A stretch of 64,000 nucleotides of DNA, taken from assembly GCF_014196625.1 (NCBI RefSeq), contig NZ_JACIDZ010000003.1:186001-250000 (forward strand), given 5' to 3'. This stretch comes from Martelella radicis (GTDB lineage: Bacteria > Pseudomonadota > Alphaproteobacteria > Rhizobiales > Rhizobiaceae). The notes under the pieces are model-generated. The model saw nothing but the letters and a program-made list of their open reading frames with translations, did no database searches and was not told the origin of the DNA. The translations under genes were made by a program, and so were the position numbers. Positions 43,540 to 52,224 of this stretch are shown here, in pieces (within the stretch, counting starts at the first letter, position 1; each line of letters opens with the position of its first letter).

Positions 43540-43893
43540 ATGAAACGTTTGGTGATTTTGATGGCCGGCCTGGCGCTGGTTGCAGGCTGCACGACAGGAC
43601 CTTCCAAGCAGGAGTATGAGGTGATTTCCACGGCCTTGCAGGGGAGCAAGGCGCTGCGCAATGAACTGACCACCGATTGTGCAAGGAAGCTGGCGAACAA
43701 GCCGATTCCGGCCTCGATCCGGAAAGAGGTTGTGGCATTTTTCAATACAACGGAAGCGAATCTGCCGGGCGTTGTCTGCCGTCGGATGGTCAATGGGCTG
43801 GCCAATGGAACCCTGTCATATCAAGACTATAAAGATATGGAGCGCGGCAGGATGACGCCCGAGATCGTCCAGTTGCTGCAGGGGACCCGTTAG
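43540..43893 (+). CDS. Small lipoprotein of unknown function
   Basis: 117 aa from ATG 43540 (5 nt after GGGGG; the ATG at 43537 is only 2 nt away). Lipobox VAGC gives a mature protein starting CTTGPSKQEYEVI. Two further cysteines in the mature part may form a disulfide. No family is recognised. The TAG stop codon is formed by the first bases of the adjoining family B repeat, so the C-terminus may have been reset by insertion of the repeat. Confidence 0.7.
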   Translation: MKRLVILMAGLALVAGCTTGPSKQEYEVISTALQGSKALRNELTTDCARKLANKPIPASIRKEVVAFFNTTEANLPGVVCRRMVNGLANGTLSYQDYKDMERGRMTPEIVQLLQGTR

Positions 43894-43993
43894 AGCATTT
43901 CGCAGTCAGATGGGAACATCTGACGTCCACGAAAATGCGTCAAAACAAACAGATAGAGCGGTTGCGCGTATCCAAGAAAGGCGGAACCGCTCT
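43891..43993. repeat. Interspersed palindromic repeat family B, copy 1
   Basis: About 103 bp, closely matching 54960-55063. The left half holds CAGATG-GGAA-CATCTG within GCATTTCGC/GCGAAAATGC-like arms, and the right half AGAGCGGTT...AACCGCTCT. It supplies the stop codon TAG of the lipoprotein gene. Confidence 0.87.
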
Positions 43994-44051
43994 TGTCGCA
44001 GGCTGCCTGTCTCACTCTCGCATGGAAATGTCGTCTGCTTTTCTCGCGAAG

Positions 44052-44090
44052 GAAGCTGACCGGTTGAGGCCGGCCAGCTTTCCTGTTTTT
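44052..44090 (+). terminator. Imperfect terminator after the lipoprotein gene
   Basis: GAAGCTGACCGG / CCGGCCAGCTTTC-like stem with one mismatch and a TTGAGG loop, then TCCTGTTTTT. It lies between convergent genes and could also act on the opposite strand. Confidence 0.6.
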
Positions 44091-44102
44091 ATTCGGCTAA
44101 GC

Positions 44103-45143
44103 TTATTTCGGTACGCGCGGCGGTGACACCGTTTCGCCGCCGGACTGGCGTTCCAGCATCCAGCCGGGATATTCGCGCGGCAGCGCCGAAACGGCGTCAA
44201 GCCGTTCCATCTCTTCCGCGGTCAGTTCCACGTCGGTTGCCTCGATATTGTCCTTCAGCTGGTCCGTCCGCTTGGCACCGACGATGACGCTGGTGACGGC
44301 GGGCTGGTAGAGCAGCCAGGAGAGCGCGATCTGCGCGACCGAAACGCCCTTGGCCTTTGCAATCTCGCGCATCACGTCGATTGTCGCGAAGCCGCGTTCC
44401 TTGTCGACCGGCGGAAAATCGAAATTGACGCGGCGGCCTTCGCCGTCAGACTGGTTGTTGCGGTCATATTTGCCCGAGAGGAACCCGCCGGCGAGCGGCG
44501 ACCAGACCATCAACCCGACCCCCTCTGATTTCAGCATCGGCACGATCTCGCGTTCGAGATCCCGGCCGGCAATGGTGTAATAGGCCTGCAGCGACTGGAA
44601 GGAGGCGAGGCCTTTACGTTCCGAAATGCCAAGCGCCTTGGCGATCTGCCAGGCCGCCCAGTTGGAGACGCCGACATAGCGCACATGGCCGTGGCGCACG
44701 AGCGTGTCGAGCGCCTCCAGCGTTTCCTCGATCGGCGTCGTATTGTCGAAGCCGTGAAGCTGGTAGAGGTCGATATGATCGGTCTGAAGCCGGGAAAGGC
44801 TGCCCTTCACCTGTTCCATGATGTGGTAGCGCGACGAGCCGCGGCTGTTCGGCCCTTCGCCCATGCCGCCGAACACCTTGGTGGCGATCACCACCTCGTC
44901 GCGCGGTATGCCGAGATTCTTGAGCGCCTGTCCGGTGATCTCCTCCGACAGGCCTTCCGAATAGACATTGGCGGTGTCGATGAAATTGATGCCCGAATCG
45001 ATCGCGACCTTGACCAGTTCCTCTGAAGCGCCCTGATCGAGCTCGCCGATCGCGGTCCAGAAGCCCTTGCCGCCGAAGGTCATGGTTCCGAGACAGAGCT
45101 CGGACACTTTCAGGCCTGAATTCCCAAGTCGGTTGTAACGCAT
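44103..45143 (-). CDS. Aldo/keto reductase
   Basis: 346 aa. The AKR fold is clear: LCLGTMTFGG, FIDTANVYSEGLSE (Asp and Tyr of the tetrad), VIATKVFGGMG (Lys), DLYQLHGFD (His), and the C-terminal NADPH site SVIVGAKRTDQLKDNIEA. It reduces carbonyl compounds with NADPH in the cytoplasm. No partner gene indicates the substrate. Confidence 0.9.
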   Translation of the reverse strand: MRYNRLGNSGLKVSELCLGTMTFGGKGFWTAIGELDQGASEELVKVAIDSGINFIDTANVYSEGLSEEITGQALKNLGIPRDEVVIATKVFGGMGEGPNSRGSSRYHIMEQVKGSLSRLQTDHIDLYQLHGFDNTTPIEETLEALDTLVRHGHVRYVGVSNWAAWQIAKALGISERKGLASFQSLQAYYTIAGRDLEREIVPMLKSEGVGLMVWSPLAGGFLSGKYDRNNQSDGEGRRVNFDFPPVDKERGFATIDVMREIAKAKGVSVAQIALSWLLYQPAVTSVIVGAKRTDQLKDNIEATDVELTAEEMERLDAVSALPREYPGWMLERQSGGETVSPPRVPK

Positions 45144-45396
45144 GGTCCTGCCTTTTCATTTGAAATGATTGATGATCTTCCGGCTGCCGAGGTCAGGCTG
45201 CCCTAGAGAAAACCAAAGAGAAATGCGCCGGGCACAGGGCCCGGATATCGAATTGACCGATCTGACGTGGTGACAGCCCGGCGGTCTTTCAAGGCGGTCG
45301 AAGGATTTGCGGGGCGACCGCAAGGGAGGAGACATTGTATTGCCGCGACATTCGCATTAAGTCGGGTAGCAGAACATTTACTCCTGGAGATGCCGA

Positions 45397-45978
45397 ATGA
45401 GCGACGAAGAAGACGACAAGAAGACCGAACTGCCCCTGGGCAAGGAAGCCGAAGCCAATCTGTTCAAGTCGCGGTCGATCTTCATCTACGGCCCGATCAC
45501 GCAGGAACTCGCCCAACGCGTCTGCTCGCAGCTCGTTGCCATGGCCGCTGTCTCCGACGAGGACATCCGCGTCTTCGTGAACTCGCCGGGCGGGCATGTG
45601 GAATCGGGCGATTCGATCCACGACATGATCAAGTTCATCAAGCCGAAGGTCATCATGATCGGTTCGGGCTGGGTTGCCTCCGCCGGCGCCCTGATCTATG
45701 CGGCAGCGCCTGCCGAGCAGCGCATCTGCCTGCCCAACACGCGCTTCCTGCTGCATCAGCCCTCCGGCGGCACCCGCGGTCCGGCATCCGATATCGAGAT
45801 CCAGGCGCGTGAAATCATCAAGATGAACGAGCGCCTGATCAAGATCTTCTCCGACGCCACCGGCCAGCCCTCGGAAAAGATCGCCAAGGATATCGACCGC
45901 GACTACTGGCTCTCCGCTCAGGAGGCGATCGAATACGGCCTCGTATCGCGGATCGTGACCTCGCAGGACGAGATCTGA
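45397..45978 (+). CDS. ClpP-like serine protease subunit
   Basis: 193 aa, ATG 45397 after CTGGAGATGCCG. ClpP fold with the triad Ser in [15 protein letters not shown], His in [11 protein letters not shown] and Asp in [20 protein letters not shown]. The N-terminus is unusually acidic/charged ([19 protein letters not shown]), unlike the standard ClpP, and the serine motif departs from GQAASMGA. This fits the second ClpP type found in alphaproteobacteria. Whether it pairs with a Clp ATPase is unknown; none is adjacent. Confidence 0.87.
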   Translation: MSDEEDDKKTELPLGKEAEANLFKSRSIFIYGPITQELAQRVCSQLVAMAAVSDEDIRVFVNSPGGHVESGDSIHDMIKFIKPKVIMIGSGWVASAGALIYAAAPAEQRICLPNTRFLLHQPSGGTRGPASDIEIQAREIIKMNERLIKIFSDATGQPSEKIAKDIDRDYWLSAQEAIEYGLVSRIVTSQDEI

Positions 45979-46006
45979 TCTCCGGCACTTGATTGCGAAC
46001 CGCTAG

Positions 46007-46039
46007 GCCGGGCGAAGGGCTTGCTTCGCCCGGCTTTTT
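46007..46039 (+). terminator. Rho-independent terminator after the ClpP-like gene
   Basis: Perfect 11-bp stem GCCGGGCGAAG / CTTCGCCCGGC with a 6-nt loop and TTTTT. Confidence 0.93.
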
Positions 46040-46083
46040 CGTGCTTGCAGTTTTTCAATTGAATGCCGCAGGTCGGAGGGGAC

Positions 46084-47274
46084 ATGCTCAAGGATTTTTC
46101 GGCGCAGAGCCTGTTCATGGGGCTGCTGGTCGCCTTTGTCGGCTTCGCCAGTTCGTTTTCCGTCGTGCTGCAGGGGCTCGAGGGCATCGGCGCAAGCCCG
46201 GCGCAATCGGCCTCCGGGCTCATGGCGCTGTCGATCGTCATGGGCATTGCCGGCATCGTCATCTCGGCCGTCACGCGCATGCCGGTTTCCATCGCCTGGT
46301 CGACGCCGGGGGCGGCGCTTCTTGCCACAGCCGGAACGCTTCCGGGCGGTTTTGCCGAGGCGGTCGGCGCCTTCATCGTCGCCAACCTCCTGATCATCGC
46401 CGCTGGTCTGCTGAAGCCGGTTGGCCGGGCGATTTCCGCCATTCCCGCGCCGCTCGCCAATGCCATGCTGGCCGGCGTCCTGCTGGCGCTCTGCTTTGCG
46501 CCGGTCGAGGCGGTGAAGTTCGATCCGCTGCTGGGCCTGCCGATCATCATCGCTTTCGTCGTCGCCGGCGCCTTCAACCGGCTTCTTGCCGTGCCGGCCG
46601 CCCTTGGCGCCTTCGTGCTGGTCCTGGTTTTCGGCGTCGATCTTCCTGCCGGCAGCTGGGCCAAAGTCTGGCGCGAGGCGGCGCCGTGGCCGGTCTGGGT
46701 CACGCCCGCCTTCAGCCTGCAGGCGACAATCTCCGTGGCGCTTCCGCTGTTCATCGTCACCATGGCCTCGCAGAACATTCCCGGCGTCGCCATCCTCGCC
46801 ATCAATGAATACCGCCCCTCGGCCGGACGGATGTTCTCGCTGACCGGCCTGTTTTCGCTTTTTGCTGCACCCTTCGGCGGGCACGGCGTCAATCTCGCCG
46901 CGATCACGGCGGCCATGTGCGCGGGGCCGGATGCCCATGCCAATCCGAAACGACGCTACTGGGCCGCGATCGTCGCCGGCATCGGCTATGTGGTCTTCGG
47001 ACTGATGAGCGGGCTGGTCGTTGCGCTGGTTTCGCTTGCCCCGCCGATCCTGATCGAGGCGGTTGCGGGCCTTGCCCTGATCGGCGCCTTCGCCGCCGCC
47101 GCGCTTGCCGCCTTCAAGGAGCCGGACGCGCGCGAGGCAGCCGCGATCACCTTCCTGGTTGCTGCCTCCGGCGTCGGCTTTTTCGGCATTTCCGGCGCTT
47201 TCTGGGGGCTGGCGGCGGGGCTCGCCATCACCGGCATCAAACGTCTGGCGCAGAAAAGGCATGCCGGGGGCTGA
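46084..47274 (+). CDS. BenE-family benzoate/proton symporter
   Basis: 396 aa from ATG 46084, chosen over an ATG at 46063 because GGAGG sits 5 nt upstream. About 12 membrane helices; BenE motifs include MPVSIAWSTPGAALLATAG, FVTMASQNIPGVAILAINEYRP-like IVTMASQNIPGVAIL and GGHGVNLAAITAAMCAGPDA. It probably imports benzoate or another aromatic acid; no catabolic genes adjoin it, so the substrate is uncertain. Confidence 0.87.
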   Translation: MLKDFSAQSLFMGLLVAFVGFASSFSVVLQGLEGIGASPAQSASGLMALSIVMGIAGIVISAVTRMPVSIAWSTPGAALLATAGTLPGGFAEAVGAFIVANLLIIAAGLLKPVGRAISAIPAPLANAMLAGVLLALCFAPVEAVKFDPLLGLPIIIAFVVAGAFNRLLAVPAALGAFVLVLVFGVDLPAGSWAKVWREAAPWPVWVTPAFSLQATISVALPLFIVTMASQNIPGVAILAINEYRPSAGRMFSLTGLFSLFAAPFGGHGVNLAAITAAMCAGPDAHANPKRRYWAAIVAGIGYVVFGLMSGLVVALVSLAPPILIEAVAGLALIGAFAAAALAAFKEPDAREAAAITFLVAASGVGFFGISGAFWGLAAGLAITGIKRLAQKRHAGG

Positions 47275-47288
47275 CGCGTTTTTTTGAA

Positions 47289-47317
47289 TTGCAATCGGCG
47301 GCTGTTGCCGCTATGGA
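47289..47317 (+). promoter_or_regulatory. Candidate promoter of the leu leader
   Basis: TTGCAA (47289-47294), 17 nt, TATGGA (47312-47317). The predicted start point falls at about 47324-47325, coinciding with an in-frame ATG of the leader, as in the trp leader. Confidence 0.5.
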
Positions 47318-47324
47318 AATCGGC

Positions 47325-47450
47325 ATGATTACGTTGGACGCATATCGGCAGGGCAGGTTTTCGGGTGGCGCAAGCGCCGCCGCCGCCGTCATGCGCGCGC
47401 CAAACTCGCTCCTTCTTCTCGGCCTTAACAGCGGTTGCCGGGTCCTTTGA
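47325..47450 (+). CDS. leuL: leuA leader peptide with leucine run
   Basis: 41 residues if translated from ATG 47325; an internal ATG at 47391 would give 19 residues but has no Shine-Dalgarno site. The C-terminal part reads NSLLLLGLNSGCRVL, with five leucine codons within six positions just before a hairpin and 135 bp upstream of leuA. This is the arrangement of a leucine attenuation leader. The exact start is uncertain; if transcription begins at 47325 the message is leaderless. Confidence 0.7.
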   Translation: MITLDAYRQGRFSGGASAAAAVMRAPNSLLLLGLNSGCRVL

Positions 47451-47493
47451 GGAGCGCCCGGCGGCCGGAAAGCCGCTTGGCACCAAGCGCTCC
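47451..47493 (+). terminator. Candidate leu attenuator hairpin
   Basis: GGAGCGC pairs with GCGCTCC across an inner GCGGC/GCCGC stem; GCTTG/CAAGC offers a competing fold. Only TTC-ATTCC follows, so it is a poor Rho-independent terminator by itself. It begins at the base after the leader stop codon. Confidence 0.5.
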
Positions 47494-47584
47494 TTCATTC
47501 CCGAACAGTTTATGACAGCGAGAATGGCCAAAGCCTGACTGCGCCTCAAAGGCGGCAGAAGGCGGGCCGGATATGAGGACCACA

Positions 47585-49291
47585 ATGGACGCGAAACACT
47601 CCACCAATGCCAAGGGCATGCCGCTGGCCGCCACCAAGTACCAGCCCTATCCGCAGATCGATCTTTCCGACCGCACTTGGCCGGGCAAGCGCATCGAAAA
47701 GGCTCCGATCTGGTGCTCCGTCGATCTGCGCGACGGCAACCAGGCACTGGTCGATCCCATGGGACACGACCGCAAGGCGCGCATGTTCCAACTGTTGCTG
47801 GACATGGGCTTCAAGGAAATCGAGATCGGCTTCCCCTCAGCCTCGCAGACGGACTTCGACTTCGCCCGCTGGTGCGTGGAAAACGGCAATGTCGGCGAGG
47901 ACGTCTCGCTGCAGGTGCTGGTGCAGTGCCGCCCGGAACTGATCACCCGCACCTTCGAGGCACTGGAAGGCGCACACCGGCCGATCGTGCATTTCTACAA
48001 TTCGACAAGTGAATTGCAGCGGCGCGTGGTGTTCGGCAAGGATGTCGCCGGCATCAAGCAGATCGCCGTCGACGCCGCCAAGATGATCACCGACATGGCG
48101 GCAAAGGCCGGCGGCGGCTATCGCTTCGAATATTCGCCGGAAAGCTTTACCGGCACGGAGCTGGAAGTGGCGTTGGAGGTCTGCAATGCGGTGATCGCCG
48201 AGGTGAAGCCGACGCCGGACAACAAGCTGATCATCAACCTGCCGTCGACCGTCGAAATGTCGATGCCCAACATCTATGCCGACCAGATCGAATGGATGTG
48301 CCGCAATCTCGACAATCGCGAAAACCTGCTGATCTCGGTCCATCCGCATAATGACCGCGGCACGGGCATTGCCTCCGCCGAAATGGGCCTGCTCGCCGGC
48401 GCGGACCGCGTCGAGGGCACGCTGTTCGGCAATGGCGAGCGCACCGGCAATGTCGATATCGTCACCATGGCGCTGAACATGTTCACGCAAGGCGTCGACC
48501 CGGAACTCGATTGTTCCGAGATCGAACGGATCAAGGACGTCTACGAATACTCGAACCAGATGACGATCCCGGAACGCCACCCCTATGTCGGCGAACTGGT
48601 CTATACGGCTTTTTCCGGCTCGCATCAGGATGCGATCAACAAGGGCATGAAGGCGATCCGCGTGGCAAACAAGCCGGTCTGGGAAGTGCCCTATCTGCCG
48701 ATCGACCCGCAGGACGTGGGCCGGACCTATGAGGCGATCATTCGCATCAATTCCCAGTCGGGCAAGGGCGGCATCGCCTATATCATGCAGAGCGACTACG
48801 GCATCAACCTGCCGCGCGGCCTGCAGGTGGCCTTCCGTGAACTGATCCAGAAGATCACCGACGAAGAAGGCCGCGAACTGCCGTCGAAGCGCATCTATGA
48901 CGTGTTCATGGAGCACTATGTCGACCAGCCGGAAGGCCGCATCAAGTTCGTCGATCACCACACCTATCCGCAGGGCGCGGAAAAGGGCGTGCGCGTGGTG
49001 ACGGCCGAGATCACCGACAATGGCGAGAAAAAGCGGATCGACGCAAAGGGCAATGGCCCGGTTGATGGCTTCATCAATGCGCTGTCGGCCTATCTCGGCA
49101 TCAACCTGTCGGTTGAGGACTATTCCGAGCATTCGCTCCACCATGGTTCGGACGCGAAGGCGATCGCCTATGTCGAGGTGAAATATGACGGCGGCCGTAT
49201 GTTCGGCGCCGGCATCAACACCAATATCGTCGCGGCCTCGCTGGAGGCGATTGTTTCTGCCGCAAACCAGATCCTCGCCGAGCGCGCGTGA
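47585..49291 (+). CDS. leuA: 2-isopropylmalate synthase (long form)
   Basis: 568 aa from ATG 47585, which has GAGGA 7 nt upstream; ATG 47573 is an alternative. The catalytic barrel starts with WCSVDLRDGNQALVDPMG and includes the metal-binding HPHNDRGTGIASAEM. The C-terminal allosteric domain (from about 440) carries GPVDGFINALSAYLGI and the GSDAKAIAYVEVKYDGG region. It condenses acetyl-CoA with 2-ketoisovalerate to begin leucine synthesis. The length matches the actinobacterial/rhizobial long LeuA rather than the 523-aa enteric form. Likely regulated by feedback and by the upstream leader. Confidence 0.96.
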   Translation: MDAKHSTNAKGMPLAATKYQPYPQIDLSDRTWPGKRIEKAPIWCSVDLRDGNQALVDPMGHDRKARMFQLLLDMGFKEIEIGFPSASQTDFDFARWCVENGNVGEDVSLQVLVQCRPELITRTFEALEGAHRPIVHFYNSTSELQRRVVFGKDVAGIKQIAVDAAKMITDMAAKAGGGYRFEYSPESFTGTELEVALEVCNAVIAEVKPTPDNKLIINLPSTVEMSMPNIYADQIEWMCRNLDNRENLLISVHPHNDRGTGIASAEMGLLAGADRVEGTLFGNGERTGNVDIVTMALNMFTQGVDPELDCSEIERIKDVYEYSNQMTIPERHPYVGELVYTAFSGSHQDAINKGMKAIRVANKPVWEVPYLPIDPQDVGRTYEAIIRINSQSGKGGIAYIMQSDYGINLPRGLQVAFRELIQKITDEEGRELPSKRIYDVFMEHYVDQPEGRIKFVDHHTYPQGAEKGVRVVTAEITDNGEKKRIDAKGNGPVDGFINALSAYLGINLSVEDYSEHSLHHGSDAKAIAYVEVKYDGGRMFGAGINTNIVAASLEAIVSAANQILAERA

Positions 49292-49374
49292 ACGCATCAT
49301 GGCGTCGCCTGCTGGCGTCGCCGGTAGGCTGCTGGAGAGGCTTGTTGCAGATGTAAGTAGCTGCTCCACATTTT

Positions 49375-49493
49375 CCGTCACCCCGGCCTTGAGCCGGGGT
49401 CCAGGGCCGCAAAAGCACCTTTTGACACAGTCTCTTAGGCGCGATGGTCTTCACTGCTTGGCCCTGGGTGCCGGCTCAAGGCCGGCATGACGG
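49375..49493. repeat. Palindromic intergenic repeat (GCCTTGAGCCGG type)
   Basis: About 119 bp bounded by CCGTCA...TGACGG. The left arm contains CCCCGGC-CTTGA-GCCGGGG then GGTCCAGGGCC; the right arm has GGCCCTGGGTGCCGG and CTCAAGGCCGGC. Thus the two arms are largely complementary and each folds alone. Similar dispersed elements occur in many alphaproteobacteria (from memory). Only one copy is in this window. Confidence 0.75.
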
Positions 49494-49575
49494 CTGGGGT
49501 GAAGAATACTTTGTCGACAAACTGGCGGCGATGCCGGCAGGCATCGCCGTTCCAAGAAGAAATGCCGAGTGCTTT

Positions 49576-50184
49576 TCAGAGTTTGAGATAGGCCGATTGG
49601 GCCAGAGCCGGCATGTCGGTGTCCGAGGACGGGCCGACGATGGCGATCAGCGCACGTTCGCCCTGCCACCAGGCGACGGTGAGATTGTCGCGGATCGTTT
49701 CCTGGACATCGGTGATCTGGTTCTCGAGCGTCGCCGGGCGCGCAAGGATGAAGACCGATAGCAGGTCGCCGGCATTGTTGCGATAGAAGAGCTCGACGCC
49801 CGGCGTGCGCTCGATGGCAACGATGCGGGCGCCCTCGAAGATGCGCGCGCCCTCATCAAAGGTCGGGACGCCTATATCGAGACCGGTCGTTCGCTGCACC
49901 AGATCGGAAACGGCAACCGGATCCTCGGGGCCGATATCCGTTATCGGCTGATATTTCCGGCCGAAGATGCGAAAATTGGCGCAGACATCATCAATCCAGT
50001 CGGTCGACTGTTCCAGGCTCAGATCGACAGTATCGGTCGCGCTCGATGTATCGCGCGACAGGATTGCCCCGACCGCGACGCCGATCCCGAGAAACCCGCA
50101 GCAGGCCAGAGCCGGCAGCCAGCGTCTCTTGCGCCTTTGGCCGCTGACATTAGCGGATTTGTTCGTTCTGACGGCGATGTCCAT
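49576..50184 (-). CDS. Membrane-anchored protein with anti-sigma-factor-like C-terminal domain
   Basis: 202 aa, ATG 50184 after AAGGAAA. A short basic cytoplasmic tail (about 22 residues) is followed by one membrane helix (25-43) and a periplasmic domain. That domain (DWIDDVCANFRIFGRKYQ, then VPTFDEGARIFEGARIVAIE and LFYRNNAGDLLSVFILARP) resembles the extracytoplasmic part of ECF anti-sigma factors. The N-terminal zinc-binding sigma-trap domain is absent, and no sigma-factor gene adjoins. It may be a sensor remnant or a regulator of another anti-sigma protein. Assignment rests on motif similarity recalled from memory. Confidence 0.6.
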   Translation of the reverse strand: MDIAVRTNKSANVSGQRRKRRWLPALACCGFLGIGVAVGAILSRDTSSATDTVDLSLEQSTDWIDDVCANFRIFGRKYQPITDIGPEDPVAVSDLVQRTTGLDIGVPTFDEGARIFEGARIVAIERTPGVELFYRNNAGDLLSVFILARPATLENQITDVQETIRDNLTVAWWQGERALIAIVGPSSDTDMPALAQSAYLKL

Positions 50185-50508
50185 CGTTTCCTTGAAAATA
50201 AGAATGCGGCGGCCGGATTCGGCCCTTTGCGTCGCAGAACGCGAAGTCCGCGCGGGATATTGCCCCTTGTAAGGTTTGGAAACAAGGGGTTGTGTTCACT
50301 TTGTCGAACCAACGTGTAAGCGACTTGCTTCCCGTTTATGATCGTCAGACTTCATTCGGGTTTCGCTGGGGAAAAACTGTGGCAGAAATGTGGCCGCCGA
50401 TGTGATATGGGTCCTTGCGGTTTGGATCAATCAAGTGAACAATAGCGTTACAATCAAGAATGATAACCGGGCGGAGCGCCGCCCAACCGAGGGCAAATTC
50501 AACAAGTC
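50185..50508. other. Intergenic region between the anti-sigma-like and TetR genes
   Basis: 324 bp of divergent promoter region. I see no coding frame, strong hairpin or clear -35/-10. A perfect TetR-type dyad was not recognised. Confidence 0.4.
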
Positions 50509-51171
50509 ATGGCTGATACTCTCCAGGGAGCGGCGGCTACCCGCCAGTCAATCATCTCTACGGCTTTGCGGCTTTTCGCCGAATATGGCTACAACGCCGT
50601 TTCCACGCGCAAGATCGCCGAACGGTCCGGCGCCAATATCGGCAGCATCGCTTATCACTTCGGCGGCAAGCCGGGCCTCCTGATCGCATGCGCGCATCAT
50701 GCGGTCGAGGCGATCGAGGAAACGCTCGGGTCCGCAGTTCTCGAACCGGTGTCGGATGACGTGACCGCGGAGGATGCGCGGACGGAGCTGGTGGGGATTG
50801 CGCGCCTCCTGGTGATGCCGATCACCGGCAGAACCGACGCCGAGGATATCTCGGCATTCGTGATGCGCTATATCACGCAGCGCAGCGAGGCTTTTGATCT
50901 CCTCTACGCCCAGATCACCGAACCGCTTCATCGCCACATGCGGCAGCTTCTGGGACGAGCCGCCGGCCGTGATCCGGATGCCGAGGAAACCAAGGTGCTG
51001 ACCTTCACCATCATGGGGCAGTCGATGTATTTTCGAATCTGTCCGGATGCGGTGAAGAATGCCATGGGCTGGAAAGGCTTCGGCGGCGGTGAATGCGCGA
51101 AGGTCGGGACAGCGCTGTCGCTCAGCATTAACGGGCTGATCGATGCCTATTCCGCCGAATCCGCCGCGTAG
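50509..51171 (+). CDS. TetR-family regulator with CerR-type C-terminal domain
   Basis: 220 aa. The TetR helix-turn-helix is complete (RQSIISTALRLFAEYGYNAVSTRKIAERSGANIGSIAYHF); written here in part, residues about 12-46. The C-terminal domain with EEMRYITQRSEAFDLLYAQI-like sequence and IMGQSMYFRICPDAV resembles CerR/DUF1956 regulators, which often control efflux pump genes. No pump gene is adjacent, so the target is unknown. Its end overlaps the convergent phosphoesterase gene by 25 bp. Confidence 0.85.
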   Translation: MADTLQGAAATRQSIISTALRLFAEYGYNAVSTRKIAERSGANIGSIAYHFGGKPGLLIACAHHAVEAIEETLGSAVLEPVSDDVTAEDARTELVGIARLLVMPITGRTDAEDISAFVMRYITQRSEAFDLLYAQITEPLHRHMRQLLGRAAGRDPDAEETKVLTFTIMGQSMYFRICPDAVKNAMGWKGFGGGECAKVGTALSLSINGLIDAYSAESAA

Positions 51172-52076
51172 GAGTAGGCGAAGTCGCTTTCGGGTTCGAT
51201 CAACCCGCTTGCGGCATCCAGCGCATGCCGCTGGCAATGCATTTCCCACTTGCCCTGCTTGCCCCTGACCGTGATCAGATTGAAGGCTGACGGCGGCTTC
51301 TTGCCGCCGGTTCCCTGTCCGGCTGCCGCAATGCCGATGACGGGCGTCTTGCCATGCGGCGTCTCGATGAAATTGACGGTGTTGAGATGGGTATGGCCGT
51401 GCAGCACGAGTTCGCACCCGCCTGTCGAGAGCGCAGCGCGGAAGCGCCTTATTCCGAGCAGCCGCTTGTGGCTGGCGGCGGCGTCGCGCACCGGCGGATG
51501 ATGGATCATCACGATGCGGAACAACCCATCCTCGCCGGCCTGGCGCAATAGCTCGGCCGTGGCTCTCGCCTGCTTCTTTCCGAATGTACCGATCGCCATG
51601 AAGGGCGGCGAGGCGATGGCCGACGAGCAGCCGATGATCGCCACAGGGCCACGCCGGCGCAGATAGGGAAATGTCAGCGCATCCGAGGTCTCGGAGAGCG
51701 GACGCTCCGCATCGCCCTGCATGTAGTCGTGCCAGGCCTTGGAAACCTTGGCGTAGGCCCCGCCGACATAGGCATCATGATTGCCGGGTACCAGCGAGAC
51801 GTCCTTTGCCGGGCCGACGCTCTTCAGCCACTCGGCGGCGTTCTCGATCTCCTTGGTCGTCGCCAGATTGACGAGGTCGCCGGTGATCGCAAGGTGGTTC
51901 GGCGCTTCGTCGGCAATCGCCAGAAGCAGGTTTTCCAGCGTGTTCTTGCCCAGATGTTTGCGGCGGTTGCGGTGCCAGTTCAAGAAACCGGTGATGCGCT
52001 TGGAAACCAGCTCGCGCGGCGAAAGCTGCGGCAGAGGCCCGAGGTGGATGTCTGAAATATGAGCGAGCTTGAACAT
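51147..52076 (-). CDS. Calcineurin-like metallophosphoesterase
   Basis: 309 aa from ATG 52076. All metallophosphoesterase blocks are visible: LAHISDIHLGPL (DxH), AITGDLVNL (GDxx), LVPGNHDAYVG (GNHD), IVMIHHPPV (H) and ELVLHGHTHLN (GHxH). The core, without membrane segments, suggests a cytoplasmic phosphodiesterase or nucleotide hydrolase. A longer in-frame start upstream runs into the operator region and is not favoured. It is divergent from the AhpD-like gene. Confidence 0.88.
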   Translation of the reverse strand: MFKLAHISDIHLGPLPQLSPRELVSKRITGFLNWHRNRRKHLGKNTLENLLLAIADEAPNHLAITGDLVNLATTKEIENAAEWLKSVGPAKDVSLVPGNHDAYVGGAYAKVSKAWHDYMQGDAERPLSETSDALTFPYLRRRGPVAIIGCSSAIASPPFMAIGTFGKKQARATAELLRQAGEDGLFRIVMIHHPPVRDAAASHKRLLGIRRFRAALSTGGCELVLHGHTHLNTVNFIETPHGKTPVIGIAAAGQGTGGKKPPSAFNLITVRGKQGKWEMHCQRHALDAASGLIEPESDFAYSYAADSAE

Positions 52077-52156
52077 TGGAAACTCATAAACGGGCAGGGC
52101 GCGTGCCGCAAGCAACCTCCGCCACAAACAGCCTCCATAGAGGACGATCTTGACTC

Positions 52157-52214
52157 CTTTCCAATTAAGGATATTGAATATCCTCAAGGATAAAATATAT
52201 CCTTAATTGGAAAG
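52157..52214. promoter_or_regulatory. Composite palindromic operator before the AhpD-like/Rrf2 genes
   Basis: Perfect 18-bp arms, CTTTCCAATTAAGGATAT and ATATCCTTAATTGGAAAG, separated by 22 bp. Inside them are two tandem dyads sharing the half-site AGGATA: AGGATATT-G-AATATCCT (52168-52184) and AAGGATA-N5-TATCCTT (52186-52204). The operator lies directly against the Shine-Dalgarno site of the AhpD-like gene, as expected for repression. The Rrf2 regulator encoded in the same unit is the likely binder (inference). Confidence 0.8.
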
Positions 52215-52224
52215 AGGACACATC

